A DNA stretch of 64,000 nucleotides from Gnetum montanum (lineage: Eukaryota; Streptophyta; Gnetopsida; Gnetales; Gnetaceae). The notes beneath the pieces are model-generated. The model ran no database searches, had not been told where the DNA came from, and saw nothing but the letters and a program-made list of their open reading frames with translations. Below are positions 10,700-21,300 of this stretch, one piece after another (positions within the stretch are counted from its first letter, which is position 1; every line of letters starts with the position of its first letter). The stretch spans positions 120,239 through 184,238 of the forward strand of contig MNCI01007634.1 in assembly GCA_015680685.1 (NCBI GenBank), read 5' to 3'. The translations under genes were made by a program, and so were the position numbers.

Positions 10700-11701
10700 T
10701 AGATCTACATCAACTAGTTTTGTGGCCGAACTAGATTGGAAGCATCTAAGACTAGCTCTCCCTATCTATCATCCTCTATATGTCATTCTTCAAAGTGAGG
10801 CAAAAGTCTATGTCATGACTTGGTAGTTAATGATAATGGCAAAAGTAGTCTAGTTTGAAGTATCTAGACAACTAGGGATCATCCTGCATTATCCAAGTGG
10901 GGTCTTTGGCTATTTCACATAACCACTCATGTTTCTTTCGAGTGGCTTCAATCATTTGTTTGTGTTGCATTCTCTCACACTTTAATAGTTGTTCTAGTAA
11001 TTCTAATGGTTTCATAGGTAAGGTTGTACATTTACTATGATCATTTCTCTCAAAATTTGTCCTAGAACTAGTTGATGTGGGGGTCCAATAGTGTTATGAT
11101 TGGTTTTTTTGATTGTTAGCGGGGCCCTTGGGTGGGTTGGCCCTTGGTCCTTAGATTATGGTCTTTGTTTCTTTAGTGATAGTTGCTATGGTAATGTTGA
11201 TTTGTTTCATCTTTTCTTTGTCTTTTTGCACATGTTGATTTTTATATGCTACATAGGCTGGACCATAACTAGCCTCTGCAGCATCTTCTATGTTCTTGAT
11301 TTTTAAGAATGCTTGGCTAAGAGACTATGAACCAAGGTAGTAGATTTTTGACTTAATAAATGTGTTCACTTCCCCCTTGAATATGGCTTAAAGATGGGCT
11401 TTGGATATGGGCTCTGGTATTTTATTGAGTAGTCCATTTCATTACTAGATGAATTTCTAAATGGGTTCTAGGGGTTCTTGCTTAACCTTCATGAGTTGAT
11501 CAAGCATTATGTCAAGCTTCAAGTTATACTTGAAGCAATTGAAAAACTAGGCAACCAAGTCCTCTAAAGAGGATATGGATCCCCTAAGTAATTCATGGTA
11601 TCAATCAATTATTTTCCTAGTCAAAGACATAGGGAAAATCCTCTAATGGTATGAGGCCATGGCTACAAGTGTAAAAATTTTGATTGAAAGGTAATAAGGT
11701 G
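10700..11701 (-). pseudogene. Gag core and zinc knuckle of element A
   Basis: Minus-strand translation, with several TAG stops, matches the Gag core of element C: LDIMLDQLMKVKQEPLEP against KIMLDQLMSMKQDPLEP, and SKAHL.AIFKGEVNTFIKSK against MEAHLLAIFKGAVNDFIMSK. Further on, a zinc knuckle of the form C-x2-H-x4-H-x4-C (10799-10841) is followed by a LTLKNDI segment, as in Tat/Ogre-type Gag. Unlike element C the last knuckle Cys is kept. Element C is inserted at the upstream end of this segment, and the N-terminal half continues beyond 30294. Confidence 0.75.
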
Positions 11702-11706
11702 AGCAT
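11702..11706. repeat. Target site duplication of element C, left copy
   Basis: AGCAT directly before the LTR; the same five bases follow the right LTR at 30289-30293. Five bases is the usual size for Ty3/gypsy integration. Confidence 0.9.
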
Positions 11707-12004
11707 TGAAACACCCTAAAATTTTCAGGACATTCTTGCTTCACCAAGTCTTCACAATTTAGGTAGCATCAGGTCACTTCGGCAAAAAGTGGATGCTCTG
11801 AGTTTAGGCTGCATAGTTTGGAAAATTTTCTAGCTGGGTAATTCATCTAGCTAATAGCCTACTCAAAAAAGATGCAGAGAGTTGTCGACGATGCTCAAAA
11901 TGCACAAAACAGTTTGGCAAGTTTTCTAGTTAAAGAGTCTGCTACACTATGTAACATAGTAGGCTTCGAGAGATAGTCATTCAAGTGATCAATTGTAAAT
12001 TGTC

Positions 12005-12575
12005 ACAAGACAAGATGCTACGCTACGCAGTGTAGTGAGAGCAAGACAGGAAGGCTCAGCTTACTTAGTGATTTCAAATGCACTCAGTTAGCGCCTCTGG
12101 CCTTTGAAAATAGTTGCTCCGCTCGGCTCCAAGTTCTTCAACAATGGCTCCTTCACCAGAAAGTAGCAAAACTTAGCAAAAATAAGGCCATGTCAGTTGC
12201 TACAATATGCTATGCTACGTAGTGTAGCATAGCGTAGTAATGCTACAGAAATAACGAAAGGTATTTCCAAGGGCAGGATCAGCAAGTTCACGAGTTTTGT
12301 AGTGCAAAAGGAAAACTTTGCACGTTGTCAACATTTTCATGACTAAGGCCAGCTATTATGCTACACTACACTACGTAGCATAGCACAATGTAGCAAATAT
12401 GCCAAAAGCAGTCATAGCACTTCAAAGGTTTCCAACACATGCAACAGGATGCAACACAAGTTTTTTTCTTCAAATTGGTGGCTATGCTATGCTACGCTAT
12501 ATAGCATAGCACAATGTAGCAAGATGCTACGCTACACCAAACATGCTATGCTACAAAGCATAGCAAAGCATGGCA
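12005..12575 (+). repeat. Palindrome cluster in the 5' LTR
   Basis: At least four hairpin-capable inverted repeats use the words GCTATGCTACG and CGTAGCATAGC, for example at about 12200-12240, 12358-12396 and 12482-12525. Each contains tandem TAGCA words. They lie upstream of the TATA box, so in U3. The same cluster is present in the 3' LTR. Confidence 0.75.
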
Positions 12576-12783
12576 AGCAGTTATACTACATCAATGCACT
12601 TCACCTAATTGCACTGTTGGCACACATCTCCAAGCTCTAACAGCGCAATTACAACATAGTAGGATCGTAATTACATCATGGTAGGCTCGTCCAATGGTCA
12701 TGCACGTCCATGTAGCATGGACATCTCAACGGAAGCCTAGGACACGTGGCATCCAAACCGCATCCTTCATGTGCCCTTGGTCC

Positions 12784-12791
12784 TATAAATA
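12784..12791 (+). promoter_or_regulatory. LTR TATA box of element C (5' copy)
   Basis: TATAAATA in the context TCCTATAAATATTCC, about 615 bp before the LTR end. The 3' LTR has the same core at 29672-29679. Transcription would start about 30 bp downstream. Confidence 0.7.
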
Positions 12792-13406
12792 TTCCAATGA
12801 GTAATGCTCAAGGGGTTAGTTGGTGACTTTGTTGGCTGGCACGAAAAAAAATTAGCATTGTATTCCTGATCATTGCAAACATCTTGTTTGACACTGTAAA
12901 TAGTTAGCACTCTCGTTTAGCATTCTATTCTACCCTTTTCCTACTATCCTCATAGCATTTTACATTGTTGACCTTCAAGTCTGTGTTCAAGTATACAACT
13001 ATCTTGCTCTAAATGTCTTGGTTACTCTTGGGACCTCTGCGTCTCTCAGCGCCATGCAACCGATTGTATCCATCTTAACAAAGTGAAGTCATAGCCTTGA
13101 AGCGGTGCATTTTCCTAACTGTATTTTACTTTGCTTTCGTACTTGTTGTCGTATTTTACATCGTTTTCTATTCTTTTTTCATTTAACATCATTATTCTAT
13201 GTTATAAGTTTTATTTTCAAATTATTAGTTTGCAAAAGGTTATATTAACACTAAATAATTCCCTGTCTGATTAACCATATTGTTCAGGGCACCCTGTTTC
13301 CATTTTATCCAACATGGCCCTCACGTGAATCCGAGGTTAAGAATGTCAAGATCGATGACCTCTCAGTGTTTTCCAACCATCAAAATTTTCAGTCTCTACA
13401 GTTATC

Positions 13407-13425
13407 TGGTACTAGAAGGAGGGCC
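13407..13425 (+). other. Primer binding site of element C
   Basis: TGGTACTAGAAGGAGGGCC begins six bases inside the LTR end. TGG is the complement of a tRNA CCA end. The same site, with changes, is found in elements A and B. The tRNA is not identified. Confidence 0.7.
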
Positions 13426-13808
13426 TTTTGGTGCCTTTTCCATGTTTTACAGTAGTCCTGCAAGCATTCTACACCCTGATATGCATTAGTGTAAGCTTAA
13501 CATCCGTTTGTGCTTGTCTATGCATCATGAGTTGTGGATCAGTCACTTCGACAATTCCCCCGAAATCCTGTAGGACATAAATCCTCTGATTGTCATTTCA
13601 ATCACTTGTTTTATGGTAGTCTTGCATGCGTTCTGTACCCTATTGCACACTAGCATAAATGCGACACCCTTTTGTGATTGTTTACGCATCGTGTGGTACA
13701 GATTGGTCGCTTTGACGATTCCTTCGGAATCTAGCAAGACATAAAGCCTTTTGATTACTTTCCAATTTCTTTGTTTTTCTCATTTGTAGAATTATTAATT
13801 TTGTAACA
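13426..13808 (+). other. Untranslated leader of element C
   Basis: Between the primer site and the first gag ATG. Two copies of an about 180-bp segment are visible: AGTAGTCCTGCAAGC...GACAATTCC at 13451-13556, and GTAGTCTTGCATGC...GACGATTCC at 13615-13720. The leader thus contains a tandem duplication. No coding region. Confidence 0.6.
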
Positions 13809-16223
13809 ATGGCTTTCTCAAGCACCATTGCTAACACCTTTAACATTGAGGTTCCCATCACAATTCAAGGCATCACAAGTGCCGAACAACTGCTCAACCA
13901 AATGATGGAACCACGTCGAACCCTCAGGATCCAAAACCTAGGACCTGAGGGCTTGGCCCAGCAACATGAGCGTTATAAATTCCTCTATCCAAAGGCCTAG
14001 GCAAACCTACCCTCAAATGTGCATGAATTCGAAGACAAATGTAGCTTTGAGTTCACCTACTATGACAGAAAGGAATTTGTTCCCACCCCCATTGCTTCCA
14101 TCCATTTGATACAGATAAATCAATGGCTTCTAGACCAGCTAATCCAATTGGCTAGACTTAGGGATTAGCAGGACACAGCATCTAACCATGACGAGACCAT
14201 CCAAGATGGACAAGAGGAACTCAATTCCCAATCCGACGGGGGAGGTCAAACCAATCTCATTACAGTACCTCCTACCTAGTCTTTCTGGACCAACCCTTTG
14301 TCTATCACTGCTCCCTTCATAATCATGCCTATGGCTATGCAACCCGCAAGTACATCTGCAATGGGTAGCCATCTCATCTCCTCAACATATCAACACCCCT
14401 ATTTCCCAGTTTCATTTGCATCTACTATTCCTCCACATATTGCTCATCAGTTCATTCCTACAATGCATCACACACCATTCACGGCTACCCTACCACATGT
14501 TCATACCGTGCCTACTTCATAGTCGTATGCGACTTCTACCTCCATTCCCACATTTACACTTATCCCACCATTAGCAGTGGGCCCAAGCCCATCAATGTGA
14601 TGAATCCCATTCACTGCTCCCGCTACTACATTACTATCGCAAATGTCTCACGTCTGCCATCAAGCCTATCAAGTGCCACAAGCGATACTGCCCAGCGTGG
14701 GGATCTAGTCTATTCTACCAACCATGTAAATAGTCTACCCCATAATGCAACCCTCGGCTGTTACTACAATAGCACCATCTTTTAGTTGGTGGATGCCACA
14801 AGTAACGCAGATCGTAGGGGCCACCCCAATGGCACTATCGGTGGGTCACGCTACCACCCCTTCTACCCCACATATGGGAGCTACCTTGGTAGTTCCCCAA
14901 CCATCCATGTCATCCTAGGGTCTATACCAAGTGTTCTAGCTTATCCAAACCCTTACTAAAGAGATAAAATGCTTTAGGGCTATCGGGTCTGACATGGTAT
15001 AGGTCATGGACTTTTACCAAGACGACCCTATCAACCTTGCCATCCCTACACTAATGCTACCCCCAAGGATGTCCCTCCCATACTTCACAAAGTACAATAG
15101 GGAGGGGGATCCCAATGCACATCTTATTATCTTTAGGTCTGAGTCCCTTCTATTGCAACAATGGTCGCACACGATTATCCATGTCTTTGCTATGTCCCTA
15201 GCCAGGAGAGCCTTGGATTGGTACCACATTTTGCCATGCTCATCTATTTTGACTCTAGAGAAGCTTCTAACCTGGATCGTGATGTGCTTTAAGTATAAAT
15301 TGAAGCCAAAAATCATGCTGGATCAGTTGATGAGCATGAAGCAGGATCCTCTGGAACCGATCCAAAAGTTCATCCAGTGTTGGGGTGCAACCCTTAATGA
15401 AATCCATGAGCCCATCATGGAGGCCCACTTGCTAGCTATCTTTAAGGGTGCAGTGAATGACTTCATTATGTCTAAACTATACTATCTCACTCCCTACACT
15501 CTTAGTCAAGCCTTCACCCAGACTAAGAGCATACAGGATGCGGCTGAGGTGAGCAAAGACCTGGCCTATGTTACTTACAAGAACACCTTCACAAATAAGC
15601 ACAAAGGTAAGGCTACAACAGCCACAGTGGCTACTATGATGAACGAGGCCAAGCCCAAACCTAATAACAACAATAACAAGAACAATAAAAAATTGGTCAC
15701 ACCCATAGCTAATCCCGTGCCCAAGCAAGGCAACGCACCGCAACCTCCCATAACCACACTTGAGACATCTGCGCAAACCAAACTAAACTTTGAGCGTAAA
15801 GATCGCTCAAAGTACACCCTACTACCTATCAAACCTTCAGACCTTCTGAAGTAGCTACTAGCAGTGGGATACATCCAACACAAGCAGATGTTGGAGGAAG
15901 GAGTCAGGAAACATCAATGCTACTGCGAGCTCCTTAGGAACCCCTCTTTGGCCTTTCCTAATGAGCCCTTAGTTCCTAAAATTTTCAGGCTAGATAATTT
16001 TTGTAACTATCACCAACAGTGTGGTCACAACACAAATTACTATCTCACGTTGAAGGATGACATCCAAAGGATGATTGATCAGGGAAAACTTGTGCTAGAC
16101 GAAAGCAACCCGGTACATCTTGAGAATCAATCCTTGCATGTCTACATTGACCCCCTCAATGCCAAAAATGTTGGTTATGTCATCAACACCATCAACATCA
16201 ACAATAATCCTAGGCCACCCTAG
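13809..16223 (+). pseudogene. Gag polyprotein of element C
   Basis: Gag forms the particle and binds RNA. The ATG at 13809 follows an untranslated leader. The N-terminal part (13809-14160) matches the gag starts of elements A and B. A Pro/Thr/Ser-rich spacer follows (14160-15000), shifting frame near 14590. The Gag core, a 282-codon open frame at 15006-15854, has YFTKYNREGDPNAHL, ARRALDWYHIL and a MLDQLMSMKQDPLEPIQKF segment typical of plant Ty3/gypsy Gag. After one TAG, 15864-16223 carries a zinc knuckle of Tat type, C-x2-H-x4-H-x4, but its last Cys (16038-16040) reads Tyr. The LKDDIQRMIDQGKL motif after it is characteristic. About six other stops are present, mostly TAG. Confidence 0.85.
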
Positions 16224-16768
16224 TAGCCATTTGTGGTCCGCGTGCCTCAGTGTAGTGCACCAGCACCACGAGCAGCTGATCAAAGCTTATAGCAACCATT
16301 TTTCCTAAGGGTTCCTCCCCAAGCATCCAACCCCATGTCACCTATTAGCAAAACCACACCACCCCACCCATCAACACTGTTAGCTCCATTTGTCATCAAG
16401 GGACCAACTCCTTCAACAGCCCCCTTCTCATGCAAGACAGCTGAACAATCTTCTCATCCTAAAAGGTGAGAAGTGTGTTTCATAGGTGAGACATCGAAGG
16501 GAAGTACTGCCTCGAGTATTCTCAAGCCTACATCTTCACCCCCTACATCTACACATTCATCACCAAAGAGGGATGCTACTATGATCACACAGTCCATGCT
16601 ACCCCACCAAAAAGGGTCTAAACCTAGATCCAAAATTGCCCCCCCCCCCCTCTCGAAATCCATCTCCTAGGACAAATAGAAGAGGAGAAGGGTAGTAAAG
16701 AGGGTGGTGGCTAGGGTTTCTTGGACACCCTCACTTAGGTCAAGCAAGTTCTAAAACAAAAGAACACT
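16224..16768 (+). pseudogene. Gag-protease linker of element C
   Basis: Pro/Ser/Thr-rich then Lys/Arg-rich coding remnant (for example a KSIS.DK.KRRRVVKRVVAR stretch near 16670-16720) linking the zinc knuckle to the protease. It includes a run of ten C at about 16640-16649 and at least one frame change near 16740. Only the composition and the position argue for coding. Confidence 0.5.
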
Positions 16769-17485
16769 ATGCTAAGCTTGTACGACCTAATCATGATGTC
16801 TGTCCTACACTATAAGGCTCTGATCCACATTTTGATGGTGATTCTGATTGACAAAGACATGCCAGCAGAAGAGGAAGCGATCCACTCGGTCATGCTTCCC
16901 CCTGCGCCTACAAAGCTGGATCCATCCCAATTAAATTTTAGTGATAGTTCCATTAGGGAAGATCCCGAAAGGGGTCAGGTAACTACAACTCCCCTATTCA
17001 TCACAATCTGGGTCAACCAACATAGGATCCAGAGGGTACATGTTGATGATGGGGTTTCCACCAACGTCATCCCCTTCCCTATTGTGGACAAGTTGGGCTT
17101 GGTAAACCAAATCAAACCCACAATGACATCATGCCTAAAGTCATTTAATGGGGCATGGGTCGTAGTGAAGGGCATAGTCCACATAGATTTCATGGTAGGG
17201 GATCAATTCCCCACAAATGCAATGTTCATTATGGTTGAGGAGATGTCCAATTTTAACCTGATCTTGGGGAGGTCATGGTTAGCATAACTTATGGCTATCT
17301 CTTCACCCATACATCTAAAAATCCACCTACCATATGTAGGTAGGGAGGTGGTGATCCATGGTGATGAGGTAGTGGCACAAGTAATCAATAATGTAGACAT
17401 GGAGCAGGGCTCAAAGGTCATAACCTTTAAGAATGAAGCACCTTCCCCTGCATGTACTAACCATCCAGCAGAGAAATCAGCCTAG
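16769..17485 (+). pseudogene. Protease (retropepsin) of element C
   Basis: An aspartic protease that would process Gag-Pol. An intact 172-codon frame (16769-17287) contains an upstream helix-like segment (MLSLYDLIMMSVLHYKAL), a beta strand TTPLFITIWVN, the active-site segment VHVDDGVSTNVIP (17036-17074), KLGLVNQIKP, and a C-terminal FNLILGRSWL, the usual end of plant retropepsins. The active-site triplet is D-D-G where D-S-G or D-T-G is usual; elements A and B share D/N-D-G, so it is a family trait. After a TAA, codons continue in another frame to at least 17485. Confidence 0.85.
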
Positions 17486-17740
17486 CAAGCTGATTCTCAA
17501 AATGAAAGTGTGTGGGCTGAGTTGCCCTTCCAAGTGCATGGTAATGATGTAGACGAAGGCCCTGGAAAAGCTCCTCGGCCTTATGTTTCACTCAACCCAT
17601 GATGGGTCAAGAAGCAACTACACATAGCATAACAACCCCACCACTTCCTGCTCGGTTACCATCCTTTGTACATTCATCCATTTTTGTTTTACATCCACGT
17701 TAGTTACCACTTAGCCGTTCTCCAAATAATTAGTGTATCA
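17486..17740. other. End of protease region and start of spacer
   Basis: Weakly coding to about 17600, then non-coding. If a sense intron exists, its donor should lie here; GTAATG at about 17540 is one candidate, unproven. Confidence 0.3.
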
Positions 17741-17995
17741 TCTCTTTAACATGTAATGGCCTAAAATGGCCTAAAACTATGCTAACCCACAGCCTGAAAT
17801 GGCCTAAAACTATGTGTCCCCAATGGCCCAAAATGGCCTAAAACTATGCTATGCTATGGCTCGAAATGACCTAAAACTATGCTATGCTATGGCTTGAAAT
17901 GGCCTAAAACTAGCAATGGCCCAAAACAGCCTAAAACTAGCGATGGCCCGTAACGGCGTAAAACTAGCGGGAGCTCGAAATGGCCTAAAACTAAA
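17741..17995 (+). repeat. Repeat array 1 of element C (after protease)
   Basis: Eight or so degenerate units of about 20-35 bp sharing AAATGGCCTAAAACTAGC or ...TATGC. The core TAAAACTAGC also appears in the arrays before RT and after integrase. Confidence 0.8.
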
Positions 17996-18389
17996 ACATA
18001 AAAGCATGAAAATTTCACATAATACTTAGCATGTAGACAATGCATAAGTTAGCGTAGAATTGATTTATTTTCTGAAATTATCCTCTTTATTCAAAACTTT
18101 TGTCTTTTAGGCAATGTTTGCAAAAATTTTACAAAAACCCAAAATTTCAAAAAAATCCCATGCTTTCATGGGTTTTCTCTTCTTGCATCATCTTCGTCGC
18201 TCACTTCTACATCACCCCCTTCTGCATCGCCTTCCCCTACGTTGTCCTTTGCCACCCCTTCACTCCTTCCCTCTATGGGCCCTATGCCCTCACCTAGAAT
18301 GTGCATCGTAGAAATGAAGTAGTCAGCTAGGGCAACACACGCAAGCTACAACAGATTACAAGCACCAACACCAACAAAAAGCAACTAAC

Positions 18390-21300
18390 TTAAGATGGAC
18401 CTGCATCTGTCTCGAAGGGTATCTGATCTAAATTGAGCCCGAGGCGATGCCAGACCTCCTTTGCCATGATATCCACCCAATGCCTAATGCTAGGTTTAGC
18501 GTCTGCAACAGCCTTCTCCTTTTTTGCAGTTGTCCATCTTAGCAGTCCTAGAGAAAAGGAGGCAGTTGCGGTCTCTCCTATGGGAAGGTCCACTTCCCGT
18601 TCAAGAGATTCCATAACATTTACCTACTCTTTGAACTTGTCATAGGCCTCAGAAATGCCAATGCCAGCCATAAATTCCTTAAGGGTAAACGCCTCCACAA
18701 AAGCATCCCTATACAGTCTACGATAGGTGTCACGTTCTAGTTTATACATATGTTTATGATTCTTCTAGGACTGCCCCCATTCATAAACTCTGGTGCTGAA
18801 ATCTTTCCAATCCTGACTCTTGTGGGCCAACAAGTCCATTTGCATTCATTGTTCTATTATTTCACAGGTGGCTTCATTGTTCTAATTCATGGCTGTCCAA
18901 AATCTAGCATGATCTATCACAGCCATGCACCAAATCTCATCATTGGTATCATGAGCTATGAGAAATTCATTCCTCGATTTAAGGTCTTTCACCTTGGTGC
19001 TCAGGTTGGCCTTCTCTTTCTTAGCTTTTTGGACTATTTCCATAGGTCTTCGTTGATGCACCTATACTCCCACAAAGAGCAAGCCGAATGCAAAGGACAC
19101 TTGCTAACCTCTTCGTATGCATGGTAAGGTACCTAGGTCACTTCAGGCAGGAATGTAGGCACAACACCAACTATCAAAGGCCATGTTGGGTCCCATTTGA
19201 GTCAAGAGGTTGTCACAACATAAAGAGAATATCAATCACATTAGCATATTAAGGCTAGAAAATTCAAGAATTATAATGTAGTAACATGAGAGCACCTAAC
19301 ACTACTACTTACCCACTTCAAGGTCAACCTGTTGAAGATGGTTGATCATGTCGTTGATGACCCCCTACATAAACATAAACTTAACAAGCATCTCAGCCCA
19401 TGGTTCCACACAAATCAGAGGGGTTCATGCAACATTAATAGTGGCATCTATCATGCAACTAAATGAATCAGCAATGACTGAAATGGGCTATGACAAGGCA
19501 GACATATTTCTGAACTCACCAACATCTAATTGCAGTCCCCCTTTCTGCTGATGTAAAATGATGGCAGTAGCCTTAGTAGAAGTCCCTTTTAGGTCTATGC
19601 AGGCCTCTTGTTCATTTGCTGGTTCCTTTTCTTTTAAGGGACCAGCATCTTTTTTATTCAAAGTAGACTCCTCTTTGTCTCCAAAAATTTCCTCCTCGTT
19701 AGTAGGAGGATCCTGCCTAATAACAAGAGCCCCTGCCTTAGCAGTAGGAGCTCCTTCCCTCTTGACCAAGGCCCTTTCTTCTAAGATTGGGGCCTCTGTG
19801 TCTTTATTCATCACCCCTGTCTTAGGGGCTGACACCTCTTCATCATCTTCTTCTTCTTCCTTTTTTTCCTCTAGCAGCCAAAAACATGTTTACATTAGAT
19901 CAAAACAAGTTAGCTTAAATTAGGTACTACACTATGCTATGCTATCTAGCATAGCATAGCATAGTAGGCATTAACAAAGTAGGTGAAGAAATAAACATGA
20001 ACAAAAGCATTTACCAATGGGGGGTTGCGTCCTTTGTAGTTTAAGCCATAGTCTTTGCCCCTCCTCTTCCCCCGTGCGAAGGGTTTTCTTAGCTGAAGCA
20101 AACCTCTTTTGCTGCAACTTACTGGCCACCATTTTGGCAACGAGATGTTTCCCCCCTGATACGCTACCGGTGGTGGTAGGAAATGCCTCTCCTACATTGT
20201 CTTGGCCATGAAAGTTGCAGGCCACCCGATCCTTAGTCACCACAGAGAATGACTCCCCAATTATTTTTGGGGGATCTTAGGCTGGGGTGGCCCAGAGGAT
20301 TTGGCAAATCCACGATTTGGAAATCTGGTTGCAATTTCACAATATCCAAGCCCCATTCTCATGGACTACCAAAAACTCCATCAAACACCGCAGACAAGCT
20401 ATGTGAAAGGCATAATGTATATTGGAACAAGACTTCTGCTTCTTATGAAGCCCCATGATTTCAATCTACAAGCCTTTACACAAAGACCTAGTCCAGTTGT
20501 AGTGAGCCCCCTCTTCCATGACCTCATGCATTACCCAGGCTTACTCAATCCCAAGGATCTTCCCTTGGGAAAGTAGCTAGGGGAAAGCACAAGTAGGGAA
20601 GATGGGGTAAACCTCCTTAGCAGGTCCTGCCCTGACCTTCTCCATAGGGATCCCCTTCCACTCTTTAGGAACCCCTATCCATTTTATGATGTCATCCTTC
20701 TGAAGGTTTAACTCCTTCTTGGACGTTGACCCTATGAGGATTCCATCGACAGGGACACTGAAAAGCTCCACGAATAGTTGGTCATTGATTTCAATGACCA
20801 CTCGCACACCGTGTATGCATGTGCGAAAGTAATCCACTAGGGAGAGCATCTCAATGGTAGGAACGCTAGGGTTTGGGGTCAAGAAAAAATATATAAGCCT
20901 AGCATTTTAGAGACTCTTGACCAGGGATTCAGAGGCCTAACTGTATATCCAATGTTGGCTTGCATCTACTTCTCCATACTTGAAGTAGATGTTTGCCTCC
21001 TGGTTCCCGATAGTTATCACTGTCACCTCCTGGGACTTCACCCCTACAACAGTTTGCATAGAAACGGTTAGCATAAAAACACAAAAAATACAAAAAAATG
21101 GCAAAAACACTCCAACATGTTGTACCTACTTCTTAACTTACCAGGTTTATATGGCAATGGGAATTGTGGAAGAGTGACCAAGACATCTTCCATGGGAATC
21201 GGTTTGAAGGGTGCCCATCCCTCATCCAACCAACCAAACTCCTTGCATATACCATAGAGATTGGGGAATTGGTCTAGATAGGTGTGCTACTTGCCCCTGC

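Larger units (their letters stand above)
11707..13400 (+). repeat. 5' LTR of element C
   Basis: Begins TGAAACACCC and ends CTCTACA; matched along its length to 28585-30288. A TATA box lies at 12784-12791. The region 12005-12575 has several palindromes built from CTATGCTACG-like words. It drives transcription of the element in the family model. Confidence 0.92.

Noticed and set aside
15014-15883. Minus-strand frames of about 100 codons opposite gag
   Set aside because: Shadows of the well-supported gag frame on the plus strand.
18750-19127. 125-codon plus-strand frame
   Set aside because: Shadow of antisense exon 7; low-complexity, hydrophobic reverse reading of a charged region.
19558-19923. 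121-codon plus-strand Ser-rich frame
   Set aside because: Shadow of antisense exon 5, where the acidic and Lys-rich codons read as Ser/Leu on the other strand.
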